Shown: positions 1-8,432, numbered from the stretch's first letter. The stretch: 64,000 nucleotides of DNA from Sphingobacterium sp. xlx-96 (GCF_011007365.1 NZ_WFKM01000007.1:124001-188000); one strand, 5' to 3'. Notes: generated by a model from the letters alone, not told the origin. Translations and numbers: made by a program.

Positions 1-2562
1 GGTAAAACGGACTTTAATGCTCAGGTTCAATTAGGCTACAATCAAAATGGGGTCCCCAATTATAATACAGTTTCAGCAGGAGAATACTATGAATTGATGT
101 GGCAAGCTTATACAAATAGCTTAGCTTATGCAACATCCGCAAGTAATAGAGTGCCGCTAGATATAGCACGTCAAATTGGTTCAGGTCTCCTGCCGCGAAA
201 TTCGGCAGGGCAACAAGTTTATAATGGTAAAACTTATAATGATATTGTGCAATACCTTGGAGGGTATAATGCATTTAATGTTGCGAACAATGAATTGGTA
301 GATGTGAATGGAAAACTCAATTCAAATGCTCAGATAAAATATAAAGGAGCTCCTTCTTGGGAAGACGAAGCGACGAGAAATGGAAGACGGAATGAGTATG
401 GTATCAATTATTCTACCGGAATAAAGAATACGGATGTTTTTGCTTCGATGTCGTATTTGGATGATAACGGCTGGGGCTTAAGGTCTTCTATGGATCGTTT
501 TCAAGGGAGAGTGAATGCAAATACAGCCATTACCCCTTGGTTGAAATCTGGAATTAATTTGTCCGGCGCGAGTAATGTTTATGATTTTGCAGCGTCAGAC
601 GATGGCAGCATAAATAACCCATTTTATTTCTCCAGAGCGATTGCTCCGATATATCCGGTATATGTGCATGACCCCGCTACAGGAGAGATGGTTTATGATA
701 ATTTGGGTAATCGTCGCTTTGATTATGGTAATTTAGTGTCTGAATTTGGTTTATCAAGACCATTTAACAGTGGTCGTCACGCACTAGCAGAGACACTCAA
801 AAATCAAAGTAAGGCCAATAGGGATTTTGTTTCAGCAAGAGCTTATGTGGATGTTGATATTTTACCTTGGTTGACATTTAGTACGACATTCAGTCCAGAT
901 ATAACCAGCTATCGGGAGGAAGGTTATGAAAACACAGAAGTGGGAGATGGGGCTCCTGCGGGACGCTATAACCAATATTGGTATAGGGAATTCAACTATA
1001 CATTTAATCAATTATTGAAGACATCCAACAAGTTTGGAAATCACAACTTAGAGACTGTTTTGGGGCATGAAAACTATTCTTACCGATTAGATGAAATATC
1101 AGGAAGAAGAACAGGACAAGGATTTGATGGGTTGTATACCTTTTCTAATTTTTCGGACATCAGTTCTTTAACCTCTGGTTTGTCCGAGGGAACGATAGAA
1201 AGTTATTTCGCAAGAGCAAATTATAATTTTGATTCTAAATATTATTTGAGCGCAATGATTCGTAGAGATGGTAATTCTCGATTCATTTCAAATTTGCGCT
1301 GGGAAGACTTTTGGTCGTTGGGTGCCGCTTGGCGTTTGGATAAGGAAGAATTTTTTCAAAATGATTTCACAGATTTACTAAAGATTAGGGCTTCCTATGG
1401 TAAATTGGGAAATGCTGATGTAGGTAGTTTTTACCCGTATCAACCAGGCTACTCAATTGGTTACAATAATGCTTCGGCTCCTGGTGCTGTGTTAACATCT
1501 TTAGGAAGTCCAGACTTAACCTGGGAGTCTCAAAAGCCTTTAGATATTGGTGTGGATTTTTCCTTTTTAAAAGGACGTATTAGCGGCTCACTTGAATATT
1601 ATAATAGAGATTCAGATGGATTATTATTTAGTGTCAATCAACCCTATCATAATGGAGGAACGCCTACTAACTCATATTCTATTCAAAAAAATGTGGGAGC
1701 AGTAACAAATAAAGGGTTTGAAGTTTCAGTGACTGGAAATTTAATACGTAGAACCGATTTTAATTGGAACCTGACATTGAATCTTACGACAATCAAAAAT
1801 AAAATGACTAAAATGCCGGAAGAAACACCTGAAATAGTTTCTTCTCCATACAAAAGGGTTGTTGGTCGATCGATGTACGATTATTATACAAGAACTTATT
1901 ACGGAGTGGATCCTGAGACAGGTAGAGCTTTATATTTAGGCCTATCAGACGGAATCACATTTGATCCCGATAACGCTAATCATAAGTTAATTGATAAAGG
2001 AAATGGTGTCGTAGATACTGTTACTTTTGATCACAATTCGGCTCGTCAAAATTGGTTAAATAAGTCTGCGCTGCCACCAGTATATGGGAGTGTAGTAAAC
2101 AACTTCTCTTATAAGGATTTTGATTTCGGATTTGTGTTAACCTATAGTCTTGGAGGGTATTTTTATGAAGGGCAGTATGCAGGGCTAATGTCTTCAGGAC
2201 CTGCAAATGGAGCAAATTTACACCGAGATTTATTTGGTGCTTGGCAAAACCCGGGCGATATGACAGATATTCCTCTGATGGATTTGAACCGCACAGCGCA
2301 AAATGGTGCTGCGTCTTCTAGATGGTTGCAAAAAGCCTCCTATTTAAATATTAGTTCGATAAATTTCGCATACCGACTGCCAAATTCACTTATTGATAGA
2401 GTAGGTATAAAGCGTGCAAGGGTTTTTGCTAGTGCAGAAAATTTATATTATTGGTCAGCAAGAAAAGGTTTTAATCCAGTAGGTGGCCTAACAGGCCCAA
2501 CGGGAAATAGTTCATATACCCATGCTCGGACAATTAATTTTGGCGTTAACTTTGGATTTTAA
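1..2562 (+). CDS. SusC/RagA-family TonB-linked outer membrane protein, 5' end outside window
   Basis: The frame is open from base 1, so the gene begins before the window; 853 residues of its C-terminal part are visible. It reads as the beta-barrel part of a TonB-dependent SusC-type porin: alternating aromatic-rich strands, the family-typical stretch around GxxWRLDKEEFF, FLKGRISGSLEYYNR and RFRASYGKLGN-like segments, and a barrel-closing C-terminus ending in an aromatic residue (NFGVNFGF). SusC proteins import glycan pieces bound by a SusD lipoprotein, and a susD gene follows 5 bases downstream, so the two are clearly one transcript. The signal peptide, carboxypeptidase-like domain and TonB plug are not visible. 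The substrate cannot be read from the sequence. The first in-window ATG (94) is internal and is not the start. Confidence 0.93.
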   Translation, partial: GKTDFNAQVQLGYNQNGVPNYNTVSAGEYYELMWQAYTNSLAYATSASNRVPLDIARQIGSGLLPRNSAGQQVYNGKTYNDIVQYLGGYNAFNVANNELVDVNGKLNSNAQIKYKGAPSWEDEATRNGRRNEYGINYSTGIKNTDVFASMSYLDDNGWGLRSSMDRFQGRVNANTAITPWLKSGINLSGASNVYDFAASDDGSINNPFYFSRAIAPIYPVYVHDPATGEMVYDNLGNRRFDYGNLVSEFGLSRPFNSGRHALAETLKNQSKANRDFVSARAYVDVDILPWLTFSTTFSPDITSYREEGYENTEVGDGAPAGRYNQYWYREFNYTFNQLLKTSNKFGNHNLETVLGHENYSYRLDEISGRRTGQGFDGLYTFSNFSDISSLTSGLSEGTIESYFARANYNFDSKYYLSAMIRRDGNSRFISNLRWEDFWSLGAAWRLDKEEFFQNDFTDLLKIRASYGKLGNADVGSFYPYQPGYSIGYNNASAPGAVLTSLGSPDLTWESQKPLDIGVDFSFLKGRISGSLEYYNRDSDGLLFSVNQPYHNGGTPTNSYSIQKNVGAVTNKGFEVSVTGNLIRRTDFNWNLTLNLTTIKNKMTKMPEETPEIVSSPYKRVVGRSMYDYYTRTYYGVDPETGRALYLGLSDGITFDPDNANHKLIDKGNGVVDTVTFDHNSARQNWLNKSALPPVYGSVVNNFSYKDFDFGFVLTYSLGGYFYEGQYAGLMSSGPANGANLHRDLFGAWQNPGDMTDIPLMDLNRTAQNGAASSRWLQKASYLNISSINFAYRLPNSLIDRVGIKRARVFASAENLYYWSARKGFNPVGGLTGPTGNSSYTHARTINFGVNFGF

Positions 2563-2567
2563 ATGTT

Positions 2568-4067
2568 ATGAAACTTATTAAGAGATTATATATAAAAAGT
2601 GGAATAGTTTCAACCGCTTTATCAGTATTGATATTAGTTGGGTGTAAAAAGGATTTTTTACAAAAGGATCCTACCTCGAGAATTGCCCCTTCGACTACTT
2701 TTGCAACGACAAAGAATGCCTATGCTGCCATTAACGGAATGCATAAATTGATGTATCAACAGTGGTACAGCAATCAGGCTGCCGGAGGACAATCTGGTAA
2801 TATGTTGTATATGGAGGTTTTGGGTGAAGATTATGTGATGACGGGTGCAGCTAATGGATTCTTTAATTCAGAATATAAATGGCAGTCGCACCGGAATATA
2901 AATGCTAGTATTTTGACGTTTAATTATGGGTTTTATTACGCCTTGATTGGTAACGCAAATGAAATAATTACGAATATAGATGCTGCTGTTGGGCCACAGG
3001 AAGAAAAGAATTTTCTCAAAGCTCAAGCATTGAGTTACCGGGCTTGGAGTTATTATCAAATGGTACAACTATTTGGTAAACGATATGTAAAAGGAGGAGA
3101 TAATTCATCGATGGGGATGTCTTTGATCCTTGAAAAGACAGTAGGTGCCATACCGAGAAATTCAGTTGAGGAAGTGTATACGCAAATCAATAAAGATTTA
3201 GACGAAGCAATAAATCTTTTTACTAGTTCGGTTGGTAGACCTGATAAATCTCATTTGAACGTTAACGTGGCAAAGGGTATTAAGGCTAGAGTGGCGTTAA
3301 CGCAGGAGAATTATGACGTTGCGGTACAAATGGCTCGAGAAGCTAGAACTGGCTTTACATTAATGACGGGAAACCAATACTTGAATTCTTTTGTGAGTTT
3401 TGCCAACCCTGAATGGATTTGGGGTATTCAGCATCGTGAAGATCAGCCAACTTTTTTCTATTCTTTTTACGCTTATATCGGAAATTTCAGTTCTACAAAT
3501 ACGAGAGGAAATCCGAAAGCAATCAATTCGTTGTTGTATAACAAGATCTCAACTACGGATATAAGGAAAAAGTTGTGGGATCCAACAGCTAAAGAAGTTG
3601 GTTTTCCTGTTGCAGCTAACGGCGTACGGCAACCTTACATGACACGTAAATTTACTTTACCAAATCCTGCAAATAGTAATGGAGATTTGATGTTTATGAG
3701 AGCAGCCGAGATGTATTTGATTGAAGCCGAAGCTTTGGCTAGATTAACAGGTCGTGAGGTCGATGCTCGTAAAGCTCTTTATGATTTAGTAATAACCCGA
3801 GATCCTGCTTACGTGTTGTCAACAAAAAGTGGAGCTGCTTTAGTTGATGAAATTCTTACACATCGTCGTGTTGAGCTATGGGGTGAAGGGTTTAGGTTCT
3901 ATGATCTTAAACGTTTAAATATGGCACTGGATAGAAATGGTGCAAATCATAATGCTACACTGGCTGTAACATTTGACGTGCCTGTTGGTGATAAACAATG
4001 GGAGTTTTTGATTCCTCAAGGAGAGATAGATCGAACTTTGGGTGTTGTAAAGCAGAATCCTATATAA
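2568..4067 (+). CDS. SusD/RagB-family nutrient-binding outer membrane lipoprotein
   Basis: A 499-residue protein with a lipoprotein signal peptide (lipobox LVGC, Cys26) and typical SusD features. It has an N-terminal TPR-like helical region with the family phrase QALSYRAWSYYQMVQLFG near residue 165, and a C-terminal RRVELWGEGFRFYDLKRL segment followed by a FLIPQGEID...QNP ending. SusD proteins sit on the cell surface and hand glycans to the SusC porin. The gene starts 5 bases after the susC stop, and a strong bidirectional terminator follows the stop codon, so this is the last gene of its operon. No glycoside hydrolase follows it, so the substrate remains unknown. Confidence 0.95.
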   Translation: MKLIKRLYIKSGIVSTALSVLILVGCKKDFLQKDPTSRIAPSTTFATTKNAYAAINGMHKLMYQQWYSNQAAGGQSGNMLYMEVLGEDYVMTGAANGFFNSEYKWQSHRNINASILTFNYGFYYALIGNANEIITNIDAAVGPQEEKNFLKAQALSYRAWSYYQMVQLFGKRYVKGGDNSSMGMSLILEKTVGAIPRNSVEEVYTQINKDLDEAINLFTSSVGRPDKSHLNVNVAKGIKARVALTQENYDVAVQMAREARTGFTLMTGNQYLNSFVSFANPEWIWGIQHREDQPTFFYSFYAYIGNFSSTNTRGNPKAINSLLYNKISTTDIRKKLWDPTAKEVGFPVAANGVRQPYMTRKFTLPNPANSNGDLMFMRAAEMYLIEAEALARLTGREVDARKALYDLVITRDPAYVLSTKSGAALVDEILTHRRVELWGEGFRFYDLKRLNMALDRNGANHNATLAVTFDVPVGDKQWEFLIPQGEIDRTLGVVKQNPI

Positions 4068-4071
4068 AATT

Positions 4072-4107
4072 AAAAAGGGGAGTAGTTGATAAACTATTCC
4101 CCTTTTT
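4072..4107. terminator. Bidirectional intrinsic terminator between susD and mrp
   Basis: An A5GGGGA.TAGTT / AACTA.TCCCCT5 inverted repeat with a short loop and A/T runs on both sides lies in the 43-base gap between two convergent genes, so it can end both transcripts. Confidence 0.85.
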
Positions 4108-4110
4108 AAC

Positions 4111-5169
4111 TTATCTATTCGCCAATATGCTGACTTCCTGAGCTACTCTACCGGCCATGTCCTTATAGGACTGTGCGATCTTTTCGTCTCCATCCAGCAC
4201 CACCGGGAAACCATTGTCGCCCGCATCGCTGATAGCTTTGACCAAAGGTATCTCGCCTAGGAATGGAACCTGATTCTCTTCCGCTAAACGTTTGCCTCCA
4301 TCTTTACCAAAAATATAATACTTGTTTTCCGGTAATTCAGCAGGTGTAAAGTAGGCCATATTTTCAACAATCCCGATAATAGGTACATTGATGCCCTCCA
4401 TTTTGTACATCGCCATTCCTTTGATCGCATCGGCTAATGCCACTTGCTGCGGTGTCGTCACGATCACTGCGCCAGAGATAGGGTAGGTCTGTGATACCGT
4501 GATATGGATATCACCCGTGCCTGGTGGCATGTCCACGACCAAATAATCCAATTCGCCCCAGTCGGCATCGTTAAAAAGCTGCTTGATAGCTGATGTTGCC
4601 ATTGGGCCGCGCCACGGGATCGGTTGATTGGGATCCGTAAAAAAGCCGATAGAAAGAAGCTTCAATCCAAACTTCTCGATGGGTACGATTTTCGTTTTCC
4701 CATCTTCTGTCTGTGTGGACATCGGCTTAGCACCTTCTAGACCGAACATGATCGGAAGCGATGGCCCATAGATATCAGCATCCAATAGACCTGTTTTTGC
4801 CCCAGATTCGGCTAGTGCCAATGCAAGATTACTCGCTACGGTAGATTTACCTACGCCACCTTTGCCTGATGAGACGAGAATGATATTTTTGATTCCTTTG
4901 AGCTGGCTGTTGTCTACGCTCGTGACCCGCGAAGTCATGTTGATATCTACCTCGATATCCTTGTCGACAAATAGTGCAATAGCATTCCGGCAGGCGTGCT
5001 CAATATGCGCTTTCATCGGACAAGCCGGAGTGGTCAGTACCACATCAAACCTTAGCTTATTCGGAAGTATTTCTATATTTTGAATCATGTGGAGTGTGAC
5101 CAGATCTTTTTTTAGATCGGGATCCTCTACATGACTCAAAGCGTGTAATATCTGCTCTTTTGTAATCAT
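4111..5169 (-). CDS. mrp: Mrp/NBP35-family Fe-S cluster carrier ATPase
   Basis: A 352-residue cytoplasmic ATPase that carries or assembles iron-sulfur clusters. Residues 5-80 form the MIP18/DUF59 domain with the TxPACP motif (Cys50). Residues 95-350 form the ParA/MinD-like ATPase with the deviant Walker A GKGGVGKST at 102-110, followed by LLDADIYGPSLP and the VDMPPGTGD segment. The C-terminal CxxC that normally follows ENMxYF is absent: here the text reads ENMAYFTPAELPENK with no cysteine. That motif bridges the cluster in enterobacterial and archaeal Mrp/ApbC. I believe this variant is usual in Bacteroidota but could not check. A -7-like TAGCTTTG box lies about 20 bases upstream. The small gene at 5218-5502 precedes it on the same strand. 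Confidence 0.93.
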   Translation of the reverse strand: MITKEQILHALSHVEDPDLKKDLVTLHMIQNIEILPNKLRFDVVLTTPACPMKAHIEHACRNAIALFVDKDIEVDINMTSRVTSVDNSQLKGIKNIILVSSGKGGVGKSTVASNLALALAESGAKTGLLDADIYGPSLPIMFGLEGAKPMSTQTEDGKTKIVPIEKFGLKLLSIGFFTDPNQPIPWRGPMATSAIKQLFNDADWGELDYLVVDMPPGTGDIHITVSQTYPISGAVIVTTPQQVALADAIKGMAMYKMEGINVPIIGIVENMAYFTPAELPENKYYIFGKDGGKRLAEENQVPFLGEIPLVKAISDAGDNGFPVVLDGDEKIAQSYKDMAGRVAQEVSILANR

Positions 5170-5187
5170 AACTTCGTAATTCTCCTA

Positions 5188-5195
5188 CAAAGCTA
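5188..5195 (-). promoter_or_regulatory. Bacteroidota -7 box upstream of mrp
   Basis: On the minus strand this reads TAGCTTTG, matching TAnnTTTG. It is 18 bases from the mrp start codon and is followed by a GGAG stretch. No well-spaced -33 TTTG is evident. Confidence 0.45.
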
Positions 5196-5217
5196 CACAT
5201 TGCTGCAGACAAAGTTG

Positions 5218-5502
5218 TCATGCCTGCTTCAAATCCATGATCTTTTCGAAGACCTTGTCCATAAATAGGACGGTGTCCAAGTTCCGGTCAAATTTGCGTT
5301 GCTCAAATACCAAGTCGTAGGTGTTGTCAAACTTCATCGCTTGTAATTCGAATTTTTGCAATTCCAGCCATGCAGGTGTATTTTCTTTATCAGGTACTGT
5401 ACAGCTAATGGTTTTCAGACCACCTTCATTCGATATTTTGTAGTTGACACTCACAGGCCTCGAATTGGCCTTTGGATAATGTATTAAGATGTTATTGTTC
5501 AT
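5218..5502 (-). CDS. Small conserved-looking hypothetical protein
   Basis: A 94-residue protein that I do not recognise. It has no signal peptide, no membrane segment and no cysteine cluster; the composition is that of a small soluble alpha/beta protein with a charged helical C-terminus (KVFEKIMDLKQA). Its single cysteine is in the SCTVPDK segment. It lies 48 bases upstream of mrp on the same strand, with a separate -7-like box in between, so co-transcription is possible but not required. Codon use looks like that of its neighbours, which supports a real gene rather than a chance frame. Confidence 0.6.
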   Translation of the reverse strand: MNNNILIHYPKANSRPVSVNYKISNEGGLKTISCTVPDKENTPAWLELQKFELQAMKFDNTYDLVFEQRKFDRNLDTVLFMDKVFEKIMDLKQA

Positions 5503-5779
5503 ATGTATTAAGAATTTTAAAAAATAAGGAGATCGTTGTTGTGTTGTACATGTATAAAGCTCCTGTTTTATTAGAATTATATTCAGATAAAAGCTAGTGT
5601 TTTGTCTGATTTTTATAATATAGTGAAAATAAGTGATATATAAAAATATTAGGAGCTATCGAGGCCTAACAAGAAGCTTTGTAACTTTTTTTGGATAATA
5701 ATGAAATGTGGATGGATAGTTGGAATAGTTTGGATCCCCCAGCTGGTGGATCATGAAATATGAAATGTGAAAAATATAA

Positions 5780-6140
5780 CCTAATCGCTGCGGTTTAGGT
5801 TACAGTCTCTAGCGTTTTGGGGCCGATCGCTTGCACTATTAGGTCAGATGCTGGCGTTCCCTGCTTAATCGCTAGCACATAGCGTCCGATGCTAGGCGCT
5901 TGGACTTAAATAGCATACGTTTGCATTTGCCGCGATAGCGATGGGCTGTTTCGCCTTGGCGTTTACACGGCGAGCGCAAGCGAAAGCGGGGTATGTGCTT
6001 GCGTTTTAAGGCTGGACGTAAGCGTTTTTTGTTGCGGTGCAAGGGTATAAAGGGGAAGCGCATGCATTTAATTTTCGATTGCTAGCGATTGTGGATTGCA
6101 CGCTAGCGATCAGTCTAGAAACGCTAGCGTTTCTACTCGA
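5780..6140. repeat. GC-richer patch with recurrent GCTAGC palindromes
   Basis: This patch is about half G+C inside an AT-rich gap and repeats short words: CGCTAGC or GCTAGCG occurs near 5870, 6080, 6100 and 6122, with related TAGCGTTT and GCTTGCGTTT words between. It ends in a perfect 20-bp palindrome at 6116-6135 (TAGAAACGCT / AGCGTTTCTA). No coding signal is seen on either strand. It could be a decayed repeat element or a structured RNA, but only the repeated words are directly supported. Confidence 0.45.
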
Positions 6141-6253
6141 AGTTGTAGTTTTCGCAAATTGTGTTTTTGGAGGGCTGGAGCTCTTGTTTTTCGATGTTTA
6201 ATCAGGGTTAAAGGTGGTTTTTAGGCGTTCTTAAGGGTGCTGAATGAATGGGG

Positions 6254-6319
6254 AAAGGTGTAAATTTGTGCCACAAGAAGTTTTGCAAAGTCCGAATATT
6301 GGCACAAATTTACACCTTT
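6254..6319. repeat. Perfect 20-bp inverted repeat with 26-base spacer
   Basis: The arms AAAGGTGTAAATTTGTGCCA (6254-6273) and its exact reverse complement (6300-6319) face each other across 26 bases. The right arm runs into a T-rich tract (TTTTTGGCTTTTTTT). No gene ends close by, so this is not an ordinary terminator; it may be a repeat element or a dimeric protein binding site. Confidence 0.75.
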
Positions 6320-6463
6320 TTGGCTTTTTTTCAGAGGCGTCTTTCTAGTGTTTGTTAATAATTATTTATTTAAAATTTAACAGAATGATCAAGCCAAATT
6401 ACAAGAGCAAAGATGCAACAGAATTGTTGAGCTATAAATAAGTACATCTTCTGTGGCGAACAG

Positions 6464-6505
6464 TTTTAAGTCTATTGTGAATTAAAATTCACAATAGACT
6501 TAAAA
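6464..6505. repeat. Near-perfect 42-bp palindrome
   Basis: The arms TTTTAAGTCTATTGTGAATT (6464-6483) and its reverse complement (6486-6505) are separated by only two bases (AA). It lies 92 bases downstream of the oxidoreductase gene's own terminator (6575-6609), in the gene-free stretch. Confidence 0.7.
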
Positions 6506-6520
6506 ATATAGCATAGTTTA

Positions 6521-6541
6521 CAAACCGAGCTTGCGAGCTCA
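6521..6541 (-). repeat. Dispersed hairpin repeat, copy 1
   Basis: This is the exact reverse complement of the 21 bases at 8072-8092, so the two copies flank the oxidoreductase gene in opposite orientation. The core forms a small hairpin (GAGCT-TGCG-AGCTC). Confidence 0.7.
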
Positions 6542-6574
6542 CCGTAATCTGTAATTGGTAGCTTAGCTCAAATA

Positions 6575-6609
6575 AAAAAGGTTTCCATCCTGATGATCGA
6601 AACCTTTTT
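6575..6609 (-). terminator. Intrinsic terminator of the Gfo/Idh/MocA gene
   Basis: An AAAAAGGTTTC / GAAACCTTTTT stem of 11 bp with a 13-base loop lies 22 bases past the minus-strand stop, with A/T runs on both sides. Confidence 0.8.
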
Positions 6610-6631
6610 CTGTACAAATAAGCAACTGCGC

Positions 6632-8053
6632 TTAAAACGACCTATAGTCGCCCTGTAAATATTGGTTTGCTTTTTCCTCTTTAAATTTAGCCTTTTTAGC
6701 ATCCCAATGTAAAGTCTCACCAGGGAACCGCCCTGCAATGGTACCTAAAAGAATGGTTTCTGTTAGTCTGGAAGCGTAATCAAAAGGCGCCGAGCATTCC
6801 GCTTTGCCCAAACAAGCATCTACGAACTGATGATAGTGCTTAGCACCTTCCTTATCATAGTCACGAACGGGCTGGCCTAAATTATACTTAGCCGACACCT
6901 TTTCTATTTCTGTAGAGATATCTACGTACTGACCATCGACTATTTTCCGAGGTAGCTGCATGAAGTGTGGCAACAACAAACGTCCTTTGGTACCAACAAA
7001 CATAGCGCCTTGCTCAGGCAGCTGGCCGTCGCCCGCTATTCCCGGGTCTAAGGATAATTTGGAAGGATCGTCCTGTTTCTTTTCTTCCGTTTTGGCAGCT
7101 TTCATGTTCGGTAGCATAAGATCCTCATGCACAGCCGGTGCACCCGGGCCATCATACCAGATCCATTTCAAAGATTTGCCAGTATACTTGGTGCCTGGAA
7201 ATTCATAAGTGACCTTATTGTGTTCCGGAAATCCAAACCCATTGGTAGGTCGACACTCGTTGATTATCGTACGCGGTACGTCGAGTTGTAGCGCATTATA
7301 AGGGGTATCAAAAATATGCACCCCCATATCGCCCAAGGTTCCACAGCCGTAGTCCATTATTTGTCTCCAACGTCCCGGATGGTATGCGCCCTTTTTGTAA
7401 GGTCTTTTGGGTGAGGTGCCAGCCCATAGGTTCCAGTCTAGTGTTTCTGGGATTGGATCCTCTCCTTGAGGAGGCGGCCCATCATAACCATGGTTTTTTG
7501 GTGACCAAGCGTGTACGGTATGTACTTTTCCGATAATACCGGATTGAATCAAATGTGTAGCTAGCTTGTAGTCATAAAAAGAGTGGACCTGAATACCCAT
7601 CTGCGTGACTAATTTTTTTTCAGCAGCCATTCTTTTCATTTCACGCGATTCAGACACGTAGTGCGTCAATGGCTTCTGGCAATAGACGGGTTTATTCATC
7701 TGCATGGCCAATAAGGAAGCCGGTGCGTGGGTATGATCGGGTGTCGATACAATGACAGCATCAATTTGACCGCCAAGTTCGTCCATCATCTTTCTATAAT
7801 CAGAAAATATACGCGCTTTGGGGTGTAGTTTGTGGGCCTCGGCGAGGTTTACAGCGTCCACATCGCACAGCGCGAAGACATCCACATTTGCATGGGATGA
7901 GATGGCATCCAGGTCGGCTCTACCCATACCTCCTACACCGATATGTGCGGTCCGCAAGCGACGATCTGCTGGGAAAGCTTTCAGAATAGAAGGCGAGAGG
8001 AGAAGCCCCAACGCGCCTATTGCACTGCTTTTTAAAAATTCCCGTTTGTTCAT
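6632..8053 (-). CDS. Exported Gfo/Idh/MocA-family NAD(P)-dependent oxidoreductase
   Basis: A 473-residue sugar or inositol dehydrogenase-like protein. Residues 1-28 look like a Tat-type leader (NKREFLKSSAIGALGL with a KR in place of RR, ending before AFPAD), as in many secreted Bacteroidota members of the family. The Rossmann nucleotide site is GVGGMG at 39-44, followed by CDVD and the STPDHTHA loop. The usual EKP catalytic motif appears as QKP in KPVYCQKPL. The C-terminal half is the family's alpha/beta substrate domain. It probably oxidises or reduces a sugar derivative in the periplasm. It stands alone with its own terminator and is flanked by inverted copies of a hairpin repeat. The exact substrate is unknown. 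Confidence 0.9.
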   Translation of the reverse strand: MNKREFLKSSAIGALGLLLSPSILKAFPADRRLRTAHIGVGGMGRADLDAISSHANVDVFALCDVDAVNLAEAHKLHPKARIFSDYRKMMDELGGQIDAVIVSTPDHTHAPASLLAMQMNKPVYCQKPLTHYVSESREMKRMAAEKKLVTQMGIQVHSFYDYKLATHLIQSGIIGKVHTVHAWSPKNHGYDGPPPQGEDPIPETLDWNLWAGTSPKRPYKKGAYHPGRWRQIMDYGCGTLGDMGVHIFDTPYNALQLDVPRTIINECRPTNGFGFPEHNKVTYEFPGTKYTGKSLKWIWYDGPGAPAVHEDLMLPNMKAAKTEEKKQDDPSKLSLDPGIAGDGQLPEQGAMFVGTKGRLLLPHFMQLPRKIVDGQYVDISTEIEKVSAKYNLGQPVRDYDKEGAKHYHQFVDACLGKAECSAPFDYASRLTETILLGTIAGRFPGETLHWDAKKAKFKEEKANQYLQGDYRSF

Positions 8054-8071
8054 ATGTTTATAATTATTTTA

Positions 8072-8092
8072 TGAGCTCGCAAGCTCGGTTTG
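8072..8092 (+). repeat. Dispersed hairpin repeat, copy 2
   Basis: TGAGCTCGCAAGCTCGGTTT plus one further G is the exact reverse complement of 6521-6541. A third, 16-base-core copy (CTCGCAAGCTCGGTTT) is at 33784-33799. Confidence 0.7.
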
Positions 8093-8104
8093 TTTTTTAA
8101 AGGC

Positions 8105-8171
8105 CATATGGAATATCCAACGTATGCCCATTCGTGTTTGTTAAACAGTTGCAGCATGGATATTTCATAAT
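8105..8171 (+). repeat. 67-bp dispersed element with terminal inverted repeats, copy 1
   Basis: The element starts CATATGGAATATCC and ends in a near inverted repeat (GGATATTTCATA), with a central CATTCGTGTTTGT. A second copy of identical length lies in opposite orientation at 52473-52539. About 50 of 67 positions match without gaps, concentrated in both ends and the centre. It resembles a miniature inverted-repeat or REP-type element; no transposase is in the window. Confidence 0.6.
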
Positions 8172-8282
8172 ATAGTTGCGTTTATGTTTAAGTATGGTCT
8201 AAAATAATACTATTCTTCGTTTATTCCAAGTGTATAGATGCTGTGCTTTCTGGAACTTGTTGTATTTCACAGTGGCAGAACT

Positions 8283-8432
8283 TCATCGCACCAAAAACCG
8301 ACCCGCTGTAGACCAGTCGCTCACCCCATTTTTGTTGCGCGCTCTGACTCGAAAGTAAATGTAGCTTCCAGCCATAAATCCATCTTGGTAGGCAAGGAAA
8401 GATCGCGTGGTAAACATAAGATTACATCCATG
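8283..8432 (-). pseudogene. C-terminal remnant of a fibronectin type III domain protein
   Basis: On the minus strand, a 49-residue frame between an in-frame TAA (8433-8435) and a TGA (8283-8285) ends with the typical last strands of an FnIII domain: GSYIYFRVRARNKNGVSDWS, then a short strand and stop. Small FnIII-domain proteins with this kind of ending are common in this family of bacteria. There is no start codon in a plausible place, and the frame upstream of the TAA runs into the 11-bp repeat array and loses coding character. This is therefore a decayed 3' fragment and not a gene. Confidence 0.6.

Larger units (their letters stand above)
5503..6574. other. Gene-free repeat-rich stretch
   Basis: Over 1 kb without a convincing gene. 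The first 250 bases are AT-rich and structureless to my eye. A GC-richer, palindrome-rich patch follows (about 5780-6140), then two perfect 20-bp-arm inverted repeats (6254-6319 and 6464-6505) and a dispersed hairpin repeat (6521-6541). The 63-codon minus-strand frame at 5872-6063 runs through the palindromic patch, has an Arg/Lys-rich random-looking product, and is not called. Confidence 0.6.

Noticed and set aside
5872..6063. 63-codon minus-strand frame in the palindrome patch
   Set aside because: Arg/Lys-rich product with no family features; the frame is a by-product of the repeated GC-rich words.
6385..6441. 18-codon frame beginning MIKPNYKSKD
   Set aside because: Too short to support; no ribosome-binding site, no neighbour relation and no recognisable family.
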